Shown: in pieces, positions 17,871-26,633 of the stretch
Layout: each line of letters begins with the position of its first letter
Position numbering within the stretch: position 1 is the first letter of the stretch
Position numbers and translations under genes: made by a program
NCBI GenBank assembly: GCA_903893315.1
Contig: CAITLU010000008.1
Location: forward strand, 40,194-104,193
From: an uncultured bacterium
GTDB taxonomy: Bacteria > Desulfobacterota > Binatia > UBA1149 > CAITLU01
Reading direction: 5' to 3'
DNA: 64,000 bases
Notes under the pieces: generated by a model
Seen by the model: only the letters and a program-made list of their open reading frames with translations
What the model was told of the DNA's origin: nothing
Databases searched by the model: none

Positions 17871-19325
17871 ATGCGATTGGATGAATACGTGAAGTACGAT
17901 GGTCTCGGCCTGGCCGGGTTGGTGCGCGGTGGAGAGGTTTCGGCGGACGAGGTCCGTCGCTGTGCGGTCGATGCTGCCAGGCGCCTGAATCCGCATTTGA
18001 ACGCGATCGTCGAACTGTTCGAGGATCGTTGCGCAGGCGGCGACCCGCAGGCGGATGCGGGCGGGGTCTTCGGCGGCGTTCCATATTTCCTGAAAGACCT
18101 AGGGGCCACCGAGGAAGGGCGCCTGTGCGAGATGGGCAGTCGCATGCTGCGCGGCTACGTGGCCGACAAGACTTCCTCACTGGTCAAGCGCTTCAAGAAG
18201 GCCGGGATGGTCAACCTCGGCCGCACCGCGACCCCCGAAGCCGGATTCGCCGGGACCACCGAGTCGGCCGCGACCGGCAAGACCCGCAACCCGTGGAACC
18301 TCGGCCGCAGTCCCGGAGGTTCGAGCGGAGGTGCGGCGGCGCTGGTGGCGTCGGGTGTGGTTCCTTTCGCCCACGGAAGCGATGGTGCCGGGTCGATCCG
18401 GATGCCCGCGGCCTTGAGCGGACTGGTGGGGCTGAAGCCTTCGAGGGGCAGGGTCAGCTTCGGTCCGGACTTCGACGAACCCGGACTCGGCTGCGCGATC
18501 GAATTTGCGCTGACGCGCACGGTGCGTGACACCGCGGCCCTGCTCGACGCCGTGGCCGGTCCCTACCCGGGCGATCCGTTCGTGCTTCCCAGACCTTCAG
18601 GGTCGTATCTGGAAGCACTCGCGGTGCCCTCGCGCCGCCTGCGCGTCGCGTTCACGACCACCAATTGGTCTACCGGTGCAAAGGTGGCGCCGGTGATCGC
18701 CGACGCGGTGCGAAGGACCGCCGCCGATCTCGAAGCGATGGGGCACGCGGTCGAAGAGACGGATCCGGTTTTCGACGCGCGCATGGCTTACGAGGCCAAC
18801 CGTCTGGCATTCAATTCGATGTTGCTGCTGCTCGGCCCTCTGGTCGCGGCGCTCGGCGGCAGCGCGGACGCGGAGCACGCCGAACCCGTCATCCTCGACG
18901 CGTATCGTCAGATGCAGAGCATGAGTCTGGGAGAGTTCTTCGTCGGGACTCTTGCCTTCAATTACGTGCGGCGCCAGCTCGGCGAGTTTTTCGAGACCTA
19001 CGACGTGCTGGTCACTCCCACGATCGGCGTTCGCCACCTCGACTTCGACACCGTCGACTGCAGCTCATTTCAGACCGTGGAAGCTTTTCGCGAGGCGATG
19101 GAAGCGACCGTGGCTCCGTTCACCGCGCCGTTCAACGTCACCGGGCAGCCGGCCATCAGTCTGCCGCTTGCCCAGGCCGACGAGACGACGCCGACCGGAG
19201 TGCACTTCGTCGGGCGCATGGCCGAGGAAGACACGCTGTTGCGACTGGCTGCGGCTTTCGAAGAGTTGAGGCCGTGGCGCGACCGGCGTCCTGCGCTTCA
19301 CGCGGGACTTTGCGCGGACCTGTGA
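17871..19325 (+). CDS. Amidase (amidase signature family)
   Basis: 484 residues from the ATG at 17871; upstream sequence in frame belongs to the opposite strand. The Ser-cisSer-Lys triad is present: K75 (FLKDLG), the cis-serine in GGSSGG at 149-154, and the nucleophile S175 in GSDGAGSIR. The usual DTGGS reads DGAGS. It is likely a cytoplasmic amide hydrolase; substrate unknown. No gatBC-like neighbours, so it is unlikely to be GatA. No clear ribosome-binding site precedes it. Confidence 0.92.
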   Translation: MRLDEYVKYDGLGLAGLVRGGEVSADEVRRCAVDAARRLNPHLNAIVELFEDRCAGGDPQADAGGVFGGVPYFLKDLGATEEGRLCEMGSRMLRGYVADKTSSLVKRFKKAGMVNLGRTATPEAGFAGTTESAATGKTRNPWNLGRSPGGSSGGAAALVASGVVPFAHGSDGAGSIRMPAALSGLVGLKPSRGRVSFGPDFDEPGLGCAIEFALTRTVRDTAALLDAVAGPYPGDPFVLPRPSGSYLEALAVPSRRLRVAFTTTNWSTGAKVAPVIADAVRRTAADLEAMGHAVEETDPVFDARMAYEANRLAFNSMLLLLGPLVAALGGSADAEHAEPVILDAYRQMQSMSLGEFFVGTLAFNYVRRQLGEFFETYDVLVTPTIGVRHLDFDTVDCSSFQTVEAFREAMEATVAPFTAPFNVTGQPAISLPLAQADETTPTGVHFVGRMAEEDTLLRLAAAFEELRPWRDRRPALHAGLCADL

Positions 19326-19359
19326 CCCGCGTCTGATCGCACGCCGCGCCTCTGCTGCA

Positions 19360-20730
19360 TCAGACGAGGGCCTGCGAGATCTTCTCCAGCGTGTCCTTGG
19401 CGTCGCCGAACACCAGCACGGTGTTTGGCATCGCGAAGAGGTCGTTCTCGATTCCGGCGAAGCCCGGATTCATGGTGCGCTTGAGCACGATGCAGGTCTT
19501 GGCCAGATCGGCGTTGAGCACCGGCATGCCGTAGATGGGACTGGCCGGGTTGGTCTTGGCCGCCGGGTTCACGACGTCGTTGGCACCTACCACCAGGGCT
19601 ACGTCGGCGTCGGCGAACTCGTCGTTGATCTCTTCCAGTTCCTTGAGTTGATCGTACGGCACGTTGGCTTCGGCCAGCAGCACGTTCATGTGGCCCGGCA
19701 TGCGTCCGGCTACCGGGTGGATGGCGTACTTGACCTCGATTCCTTCGGCTTCCAGGTGTTCAGCGAGTTTTTGCATGGCGTGCTGGGCCTGCGCAACCGC
19801 CATCCCGTAGCCGGGGCAGACGATGACTTTCTGCGCGCTGCTCAGCAGCATCGCGGCGTCGCCGATCGAGGCTTCGTGGATTTCCTGACTGCCCGCAAGC
19901 GCGGCCGCCGCGCCCGGGTCCACCTTTCCGAAAGCGCCGAACAGCACGTTGCTGAAGGAGCGGTTCATCGCGCGGCTCATCACCACCGACAAGATGAAAC
20001 CCGAAGCTCCGTCGAGAGCGCCGGCGATGATCAGCACGTTGTTGTCGAGCGCGAACCCGGTGGCCGACGCGGCCAGGCCGGCGTAGGAGTTCAGCAGCGA
20101 GATCACCACCGGCATGTCGGCGCCGCCGATCGGAATGACGATCAGCACGCCGAGCACCATTGCGACACAGAACATCAGGTAGAACAGAAACTGCACGCTC
20201 GGCCAGATGGCCAGCAATACCAGCAACGACGCGGCTCCGGCGAACATCACGATGTTGGACTGATTCTGAAACCGATAGGTGATGTTGCGGCCGGGGATGA
20301 AGCCTTGCAGCTTGCCGAAGGCCATCAGGCTTCCGGTGAACGTCAGGCCGCCGAACAGCACTTCGAAGCCCAGCGCTGCCATCGTGGAGTGGGAGACGCT
20401 CTGGTGGTGCAGGGAGTATTCGGAGACTCCGACCAGCGCGGCGGCGAGTCCGCCGAAGCAGTGCGAGAGCGCGATGCGCTCCGGCATCTTGGTCATCGGA
20501 ATCAGCGCCGCCATCGCGACGCCGACCGCCGATCCGATGCCGGCCGAAACCAGTATCCACTTGTAGGTGACGATGTCGGGGTGCAGCAGCGTGCCGGCGA
20601 TGGCGGCCGCCATGCCGATTTCCGAAATGATAAGGCCGCGACGCGCGGTTTCGGCGCTGCCGAGGCCGCGCAGGCCCACGATGAACAGGACCGACGCGAC
20701 GAAATAAAGAAATTCGGCTGCCATGCTCAC
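19360..20730 (-). CDS. pntB: NAD(P) transhydrogenase, beta subunit
   Basis: 456 residues from a GTG at 20730 that overlaps the previous stop and lies 9 bases after GGAGG; the ATG at 20724 would be too far. About nine membrane helices are followed by the NADP(H)-binding domain III (VIVCPGYGMAVAQAQHAM, VLVVGANDVVNPAA-like, FGDAKDTLEKI). With the alpha subunits it couples hydride transfer between NADH and NADP+ to proton movement, supplying NADPH. Last gene of a three-gene operon. Confidence 0.95.
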   Translation of the reverse strand: MSMAAEFLYFVASVLFIVGLRGLGSAETARRGLIISEIGMAAAIAGTLLHPDIVTYKWILVSAGIGSAVGVAMAALIPMTKMPERIALSHCFGGLAAALVGVSEYSLHHQSVSHSTMAALGFEVLFGGLTFTGSLMAFGKLQGFIPGRNITYRFQNQSNIVMFAGAASLLVLLAIWPSVQFLFYLMFCVAMVLGVLIVIPIGGADMPVVISLLNSYAGLAASATGFALDNNVLIIAGALDGASGFILSVVMSRAMNRSFSNVLFGAFGKVDPGAAAALAGSQEIHEASIGDAAMLLSSAQKVIVCPGYGMAVAQAQHAMQKLAEHLEAEGIEVKYAIHPVAGRMPGHMNVLLAEANVPYDQLKELEEINDEFADADVALVVGANDVVNPAAKTNPASPIYGMPVLNADLAKTCIVLKRTMNPGFAGIENDLFAMPNTVLVFGDAKDTLEKISQALV

Positions 20731-21023
20731 GTCTTGTTGCCTCCGCGCTTGCGGAACATCTTGAGCATGCGGTCGGTGATCAGGAAGCCGCCGACGACGT
20801 TTATAGACGAACACAGCACGGCGATGAAGCCCAGTGTGGTGCTGAAGGTGGTGTGCTCGGAGCCGGCTGCAACCAGCGATCCGACCAGCGAGATGCCCGA
20901 GATCGCGTTGGTGAACGCCATCAACGGCGTATGCAGAAGCGGCGGTACACCGCCGATGACGCCGTAGCCGACGAACGCGGCCAGCACGAATACGTAAAGA
21001 CCTAGAAACATCTCGTGGGTCAT
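20727..21023 (-). CDS. pntAB: NAD(P) transhydrogenase, alpha-2 membrane subunit
   Basis: 98 residues from the ATG at 21023, overlapping the pntAA stop by four bases. Three membrane helices (MFLGLYVFVLAAFVGYGVIG, AISGISLVGSLVAAG, LGFIAVLCSSINVVGGFLITDRML) match the membrane part of the alpha subunit when the alpha chain is split in two, as in Rhodospirillum-type transhydrogenases. Confidence 0.94.
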   Translation of the reverse strand: MTHEMFLGLYVFVLAAFVGYGVIGGVPPLLHTPLMAFTNAISGISLVGSLVAAGSEHTTFSTTLGFIAVLCSSINVVGGFLITDRMLKMFRKRGGNKT

Positions 21024-22174
21024 CTGAAACTCCTCGAAGCAGCGCAGGCGCCGATGCTTTCCGCGACCTGCGTGTCGGTGATCTTTCCTTCGTGGGTGAC
21101 GACGCAACCCCGCACTATCTCTTTGTCGAAGTCGATGTCGAGACGTCCGTCCTTGAGGACATAAAGGATGAGTTTCTCGACGTTGCGGGAGAACATCCGG
21201 CTGGCGTCCTTGGCCGCATCGCTCGGCAGATTGGTCGGGCCCAGCACGATAATGTCGTTATCGACGATCACTTGATCGGCCTTGGTCAGTTCGCAGTTGC
21301 CGCCCTGTTCGGCTGCCAGGTCGACGATCACCGAGCCGGGACGCATGCGGCGAGCCATCTGGGCCGTGACCAGCAGCGGTGCGGGGCGCCCCGGTATCAG
21401 AGCCGTCGTGATGCACACGTCGGCATCCGCCAGATGATTGGCAATGACTTCGTTGGCACGGCGCTGGAAGTCTTCGCTGACTTCCTTGGCGTAGCCTCCG
21501 GAGGTTTGCGCGTCGGCCTGGGTGCCGACATCGATGAAGCGGGCCCCGAGACTTTCAACTTGTTCCTTGACCACGGCGCGTACGTCGTAGGCTTCGACGA
21601 CGGCGCCGAGGCGCCTGGCGATGCCGATCGCCACAAGGCCGGCAACGCCGGCGCCGAGGATGACTACCCTGGCAGGATCGATGCGCCCCGCTGCGGTCAT
21701 CAACAGCGGAAAGAGTTTTGGGAGGTGCCATGCGGCGGTCAGCACCGCACGGTAGCCGGCCACAGTGGCTTGCGAACTGAGGACGTCCATCGATTGCGCC
21801 AGCGTGGTACGCGGTATGCGGTCGAGCGAGATTGCGGTGAGGCCGCGATCTCTGAACGTGCGCACCAGGTCCTGGTGCACGAGCGGAAAGAGCATGCTGA
21901 TAGAGGTCGCCCCGGGCTTCATGGCGGCCACTGTTTCAAGTGCGGGTACGTTGACCTGGACGACGGTGTCGGCGTCGTTCAGCAGAGCGGCTCGAGAATC
22001 GGCGATAACCGCTCCGGCCTCGCGGTAGGCACCGTCGGTGAAGCCGGCCTCGGTGCCGGCACCGGCCTCTATCAGAATCTCGACTCCCTTCTTTACGAGC
22101 TTGGTGATGCTTTCTGGAACCAGAGCGACTCGTCGCTCGCGTTCATGTATTTCCCTGGGCACGCCTATTTTCAT
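21020..22174 (-). CDS. pntAA: NAD(P) transhydrogenase, alpha-1 NAD-binding subunit
   Basis: 384 residues from the ATG at 22174 (MKIGVPREIHERERRVALVP), typical of alanine-dehydrogenase/transhydrogenase chains. The Rossmann motif GAGVAG lies in VVILGAGVAGLVAIGIARRLGA, followed by YDVR. The soluble domain I binds NAD(H). The membrane segments at the end of one-chain PntA are absent and are supplied by the next gene. Confidence 0.95.
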   Translation of the reverse strand: MKIGVPREIHERERRVALVPESITKLVKKGVEILIEAGAGTEAGFTDGAYREAGAVIADSRAALLNDADTVVQVNVPALETVAAMKPGATSISMLFPLVHQDLVRTFRDRGLTAISLDRIPRTTLAQSMDVLSSQATVAGYRAVLTAAWHLPKLFPLLMTAAGRIDPARVVILGAGVAGLVAIGIARRLGAVVEAYDVRAVVKEQVESLGARFIDVGTQADAQTSGGYAKEVSEDFQRRANEVIANHLADADVCITTALIPGRPAPLLVTAQMARRMRPGSVIVDLAAEQGGNCELTKADQVIVDNDIIVLGPTNLPSDAAKDASRMFSRNVEKLILYVLKDGRLDIDFDKEIVRGCVVTHEGKITDTQVAESIGACAASRSFR

Positions 22175-22326
22175 CGTGTGGGAAACTAGCCGCGACGTGC
22201 ACGTGCGGCAACCCGCGCCGGCTCGAATCGCAACCCGCGCCGCCGGCCGGGAGTGAGGCGAGAAAGCCTCGATGGCGAGATTCCGGCTTGGATGTGTGCG
22301 ACGTCGCAAACTCCGATGCGCGCGGC

Positions 22327-22369
22327 ACAAAAAACCGAAGCGACGCCGAGTTCCTCGACATCGCTTCGG
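22327..22369 (-). terminator. Rho-independent terminator for the reverse-strand gene at 22459
   Basis: Perfect 9-base stem CCGAAGCGA / TCGCTTCGG (22335-22343, 22361-22369) with an A-run on its left that reads as a T-run on the reverse strand. It lies about 90 bases past the stop of the small conserved gene and before pntAA, so it separates the two units. Confidence 0.75.
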
Positions 22370-22458
22370 CCTCGCCGCTGCATGGTCCGCACCGCAATTG
22401 ACGGAGGGTGCGGGCGACAGTCGCGTTGGGACTGCCGTCTAGTCGGCGATGATGCTCT

Positions 22459-22884
22459 TCATTCCGGGCTGTTCAATTCCATGAATTCGCTGCCTTCGTG
22501 CGCAGAGGCTGCGGCGCAGTTGCGCTCACGCAGCGTGACGATGCGCGGGGCCTTGCGGACTTTTCGTACGCCGACCTGCTTCATCGGAAGCAGCCCCGAG
22601 CGGACATAACCGCAGCTTACGTCGAGGACGTCGCAGATGTTCTCGAACGAGAAGGGCCACTCGCGATCGGAAGAGAATATCCACTCGGCGGCTTCGCTGT
22701 GAAGCTCCTGGCCGCGCGGATCCCGGGCCAGAGCATATTTCTGGTAACACTCGACGGCATCGCGCAGGATGGCCAGCATCAGGCCTCGCTCGTTGCCCCC
22801 GCCGGCCTCGCGGCCGAGGGTCGCGAAGAATTGTTCAGGCATCAGGGCATCGGGTTCAAAGATTTTTGTGGCTGTGTCGGCCAT
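22459..22884 (-). CDS. Small conserved protein of unknown function
   Basis: 141 residues, soluble, with an AAGAGGAAA ribosome-binding site before the ATG. The middle part (EAAEWIFSSDREWPFSFENICDVLDV) followed by CGYVRSGLL looks like a compact helical, possibly helix-turn-helix-like module. The C-terminal tail is basic then acidic. Presumably a small regulatory or DNA-associated protein; that is inference from shape only. It has its own terminator and upstream region. Confidence 0.8.
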   Translation of the reverse strand: MADTATKIFEPDALMPEQFFATLGREAGGGNERGLMLAILRDAVECYQKYALARDPRGQELHSEAAEWIFSSDREWPFSFENICDVLDVSCGYVRSGLLPMKQVGVRKVRKAPRIVTLRERNCAAASAHEGSEFMELNSPE

Positions 22885-23030
22885 TTGGCGATTTCCTCTT
22901 GCCCTAAGACGCCCTCGGCGGCCAATTATTCTGCCTTGACCAAAAAAACCCGCAGGTAGTCTCGACTCAAGCCTCTGGCTCCAGTCTACAGTCTTGAGGC
23001 CTGCCGTGAAGCCCTGAATCGCGGCAAATG

Positions 23031-23059
23031 TTGCGACCGGGACTGAGCCCGTCTAGGCT
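23031..23059 (+). promoter_or_regulatory. Candidate sigma-70 promoter of the rhodanese gene
   Basis: TTGCGA, 17 bases, TAGGCT. The -10 ends 8 bases before the ATG at 23068, and no ribosome-binding site is visible, so the transcript may be leaderless or nearly so. Confidence 0.4.
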
Positions 23060-23067
23060 CCGCGACC

Positions 23068-23502
23068 ATGAGCGCAAGACGCGTGGAACCGGACGAGGCA
23101 GCGCGCCTCGTTGAAGAAGGCTGGTCTTACCTTGATGTCCGTTCTGTCATTGAGTTCGAACAGGGACATCCGAAAGGAGCCTACAACATCCCGCTTCTGG
23201 ACATGGTTCCAGGGCAGGGGCTGCGGCCCAACGGTGAATTCCTCGATGTCTGCAAGGTTTCGTTCCCGGCTGATGCCAGGCTGGTGATCGGGTGTAAGAG
23301 CGGCGGGCGTTCGGCCAAGGCCGCCCAGGCTCTGGAGGCCGCCGGTTTCAGTGCCCTGGTCGACATGAGGGGAGGCTTCGGCGGCGAGGTCGATGCCGGT
23401 GGCCGCGTGACCTGCAGCGGCTGGCAGGCGCGGGGGCTTGCGGTGTCAGCCGTCGCCACGCCCGGCCGAGCCTACGCGGATCTGAGGAAAGGGAAGGCCT
23501 GA
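23068..23502 (+). CDS. Single-domain rhodanese-like sulfurtransferase
   Basis: 144 residues. SYLDVRSVIEFEQGHPKGAYNIP is the classic first half, and the active-site loop GCKSGGRS places the persulfide cysteine at C76. Soluble, no signal peptide. Such proteins carry sulfane sulfur for thiolation or cyanide/sulfide detoxification. It stands alone, convergent with the Cys-rich secreted protein. Confidence 0.93.
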   Translation: MSARRVEPDEAARLVEEGWSYLDVRSVIEFEQGHPKGAYNIPLLDMVPGQGLRPNGEFLDVCKVSFPADARLVIGCKSGGRSAKAAQALEAAGFSALVDMRGGFGGEVDAGGRVTCSGWQARGLAVSAVATPGRAYADLRKGKA

Positions 23503-23520
23503 GCCCCGTCTTCGTCTGGC

Positions 23521-23550
23521 GCCGGCGGTCACATTGCTGCGACCGCCGGC
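23521..23550. terminator. Perfect 10-base inverted repeat between convergent genes
   Basis: GCCGGCGGTC / GACCGCCGGC with a 10-base loop, 19 bases after the rhodanese stop and 18 before the stop of the opposing gene. There is no T-run, so termination is inferred from position and stem strength. Confidence 0.5.
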
Positions 23551-23567
23551 ATATTGACCGCGGCTCC

Positions 23568-25877
23568 TTAGAATCCGGTGAAGCGGCTGTGGGTTAGTTG
23601 GACGCCGGTGCCGATGTCGATAGCGAGCGCGCTGTTGCCGCCTCCCATCAAGGATCCTGACCACATCGAGTTGAGCCGCACGGCGATCCGCCCGTTGGGG
23701 CAGAATACGGTCCCGCCGCCGGCGTTGCTCTCGCCGAGTTCGCATTTTGAGGTGCCGGTTCCCATTCCGTAGATGAGCATATGGTCGGCCGTCAGGCCGT
23801 TCCTCAGGTTCCATGTCCAGCCGATCGCGGTGTTCAGTGAGTTGGAGACCCGCATGATGAACACCGTGCTGGAACTGCCGCCTCCATCCAGGTTCAGTGT
23901 GACGTAGTTGCCGCCGGTTATGTTGGTCACATCGAAGACGTTGAGGCCGCCGACGTTGACGGCGTTGACGGTGGCCGTCCCGCTGGCCGGCAGGCTTGTC
24001 AGCGTCCCGCCCAGGTTGGATGTGATAGGCAGCGCGTCGAGCAAGACTGCGGTGTTGGTCGAGATCGAGTCCTGTGCGGCCTGGCAGTCGGCCACTCTCG
24101 GGTCGCTGCCGGTAGTGTCGTACTTGGTGGGAGCGGGCGTCTTGCTCACCACCTGACCGGCCGCGATCGATGAAATTCCCGCGCCCATTCCGGGCAGGTC
24201 GACGCCCGATACTCCGTCCACGCGAGCGTTGTTGGTGATGACGTCGCCGCCGTCGATGTCGGCGAACGAGTTGAACTCGGAGCCCGCCGTCGAAGCGTTA
24301 CCGCGCACGCTGACAATGTCGGCGTTGGTTACGGAGTTGATCCCGAAGCGTGTGAAGTTGCCGCACCACGGGCCGTCGGAGGTCGCCTCGTTGCTGACAT
24401 CAATGCGTTTGTCGTTGTCGGCTCCCGGGTTGCCGACTCCCAGCCAGCGACACGCCGCGCCCGTCACGACGTATGCGGTGGCAGTGCAGACGCCGTCCTG
24501 GCACTGCGAACCGTTGCTGCATTCGTCGCCGTCGTCGCAGGCGACGTTCTCGTGGGCCGGAAGTTCAGCGCAGACTCCGGCGCCGTCGCAGCCCGGCGCG
24601 GTGCACTGGCTGCTGGGCGGGCCGGTGCATGCGCTGCCGTAGACCTCGAACGTGCACGCGGGGCTGCAGCAATCGCCCGCCACGTTGTTGCCGTCATCGC
24701 ACTGCTCGAGGCCCGAGGCGGTGCCGTTCCCGCACGAAGTGCACTGGCTGGTACAACCATCCGTTTCGTCGGTGTTGGCGTCGTCGCATTCTTCACCGAG
24801 GTCGACGACGCCGTCGCCGCATGATGGGTTGCGACAATCGGTGCGGCAGCTGTCGGGCGTGGTGTCGCTGTTGGCGGCGCCGTTGTCGCACTGTTCTGCG
24901 CCGTTGTCGTTGACGACGCCGTCGCCGCAGAACTCGTCGAGGCAGGCGGCGGTGCACCCGTCACCGCTGATGTTGTTGCCGTCGTCGCACTCTTCGCCGC
25001 TGTCGACCACGGTGTTCCCGCAGTCAGGGCAACTGCCGTTCGCCGCGGCATCATCGAAGAGGTCGCAGTTGCGGTCGAGGGCGTAGCCGAAATCGAAGAT
25101 CCGGCAGACGCGGCACTTCAGCCTGTAGTTGCTGCATCCGGCGATTCCGGCGGCGTCGGTGCTCTGTGCATAGACTCCGCAGATGCTGGTCAGGCCCGGG
25201 AACATGAGGGCGAGGTCGCCGGCGGGGCACTTGGTGGTGAGCAGGGTCTGGACGAGACCGGTAGTACGGGCCACGCGGCCGTGGGTGTCGCTCGATATGG
25301 CATCGAGACAGGCCTGCAAGCCGGCGGCGCTGGTGATGCTGTGGCTCTTGAGGCCGGTCTTGACGCAGCCCTCGATTTCCCTGTGCATGGCATCTTCGAG
25401 CTTGCGGTGGGCCATCGAAATGGTGGCCGAACACCTGCCGGCCGCATCGACGCTGTCGCTGCCGGCCAGGGTGGCGTCGAGATCGCTGCCGAACGCGTCG
25501 ACGGAAAGGCCGAGGTTGTCGTTGATGTAAGCGTCGCTGGTGGTGGCGGCGTCGAGGAAGCCGAAATCCGGCGTGACGCTGCACGAGGTGGCGGCGGTCT
25601 CACCCAGTTTGTCCTTGGCTTTCTGTACCTTGCCTTTGAGATCTGCGGCCAGGCACTGCTGCGCGCTGATGCCTGCTGGCAGGGCGTTCCTGGCGGCGTG
25701 GCGCACGCACTGCGAGGCGTCCTTCAGGACCGAGTCGGCTACCTTTCGCGCGGTCTTGACGACCTTGTTCACGCAGTCCTGCTGATCCCGGGTCTGGACC
25801 TGGGCCGATGCGGGCGAGGCCCAGGCCAATGCCCAGGCCAATGCCGCGCACACAAAGATACGTGCGGTACGCCTCAT
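23568..25877 (-). CDS. Large secreted Cys-rich protein with DUF4215-type repeats
   Basis: 769 residues with a signal peptide (IFVCAALAWALAWASPASA) and GGAGG four bases before the ATG. Residues about 30-250 are helical and Cys-containing (CVNKVVKTARKVADSVLKDASQC). Residues about 275-450 hold several myxobacterial-style repeats (CGDGVVDLGEECDDANTDETDGC, CDDGNNISGDGCTAAC), disulfide-rich modules common on cell-surface proteins. The last 280 residues are beta-rich and Gly/Asn/Ser-rich (VNVGGLNVFDVTNITGGNYV, SMWSGSLMGGGNSALAIDIG), resembling choice-of-anchor-A/collagen-binding-like surface domains. A role in surface adhesion is plausible, not proven. Confidence 0.85.
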   Translation of the reverse strand: MRRTARIFVCAALAWALAWASPASAQVQTRDQQDCVNKVVKTARKVADSVLKDASQCVRHAARNALPAGISAQQCLAADLKGKVQKAKDKLGETAATSCSVTPDFGFLDAATTSDAYINDNLGLSVDAFGSDLDATLAGSDSVDAAGRCSATISMAHRKLEDAMHREIEGCVKTGLKSHSITSAAGLQACLDAISSDTHGRVARTTGLVQTLLTTKCPAGDLALMFPGLTSICGVYAQSTDAAGIAGCSNYRLKCRVCRIFDFGYALDRNCDLFDDAAANGSCPDCGNTVVDSGEECDDGNNISGDGCTAACLDEFCGDGVVNDNGAEQCDNGAANSDTTPDSCRTDCRNPSCGDGVVDLGEECDDANTDETDGCTSQCTSCGNGTASGLEQCDDGNNVAGDCCSPACTFEVYGSACTGPPSSQCTAPGCDGAGVCAELPAHENVACDDGDECSNGSQCQDGVCTATAYVVTGAACRWLGVGNPGADNDKRIDVSNEATSDGPWCGNFTRFGINSVTNADIVSVRGNASTAGSEFNSFADIDGGDVITNNARVDGVSGVDLPGMGAGISSIAAGQVVSKTPAPTKYDTTGSDPRVADCQAAQDSISTNTAVLLDALPITSNLGGTLTSLPASGTATVNAVNVGGLNVFDVTNITGGNYVTLNLDGGGSSSTVFIMRVSNSLNTAIGWTWNLRNGLTADHMLIYGMGTGTSKCELGESNAGGGTVFCPNGRIAVRLNSMWSGSLMGGGNSALAIDIGTGVQLTHSRFTGF

Positions 25878-25979
25878 TTAACCTCCGCGAACTCCAGGAT
25901 TTGACTGCGTTGTGACCGCTCTCGCAGCCCCATGCGAGACTAACCCGACGAGCCACTCGTGAGCAATATGCCGAGGATG

Positions 25980-26438
25980 TCAGGGGGCCGGTTCAGTGAT
26001 GGCCTGGGGGAAGAACTTGCCGGTGGAAAACACCAGGATCTGGCCGTTGCGAAGAATCTCGGCCTCTATAACGAGGTAGCGCGGGTGGTCGCGGCTGGCG
26101 ATGCGGGCCACGACTTCGATCTCCTGCTCCACCGGGCAAGGCCGCTGGTAGCGCACCGTCAGCTCTCCTGTCATCACCCGTTGGCCGGTCAGGAACACGG
26201 CTGCGGCGCACGCGAACTCATCCAGTATGGTGGCTACGATGCCGCCGTGAGCGAGGCCGGGGGCGCCGTGGAAGCGATCTGCGATGCGGTAGGTCCCGCG
26301 TATTTCGCTTCCGTGTTGGCGGAAACGCAGGTGCAGGCCGTCAGGGTTCGTCGCCGAGCAGCCGAAGCAGCCGCCGTCAGGGAACGGGAACTTCAGTTCC
26401 GACCGATCGCCGATCCGGTCCTCGATGGTATCAGGCAT
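25980..26438 (-). CDS. Hotdog-fold thioesterase (PaaI-like)
   Basis: 152 residues. CFGCSATNPDGLHLRF at 24-39 and HGGIVATILDE at 64-74 are the signatures of the hotdog acyl-CoA thioesterase group, with E74 the likely catalytic carboxylate. It hydrolyses acyl- or aryl-CoA thioesters; the substrate is not evident. Single gene, divergent from the FemAB-like gene. Confidence 0.9.
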   Translation of the reverse strand: MPDTIEDRIGDRSELKFPFPDGGCFGCSATNPDGLHLRFRQHGSEIRGTYRIADRFHGAPGLAHGGIVATILDEFACAAAVFLTGQRVMTGELTVRYQRPCPVEQEIEVVARIASRDHPRYLVIEAEILRNGQILVFSTGKFFPQAITEPAP

Positions 26439-26633
26439 GATGGGAAGGACTTCGGGTCGGCTTCTGGTGCGAGCCGGGCGCGCTGTCGGAAGTTGGCATC
26501 GGGCGCGGGTCTACGCCAAATCGACGCTCCAACCAAACCCGTATAGGTAACGCGATACGTAGCCGGGAACACTGAGTTATTCGTCACCCCATGAGCAGTA
26601 TTGAACAACTTTCCCGCGACTTGCCGAGCCGCC

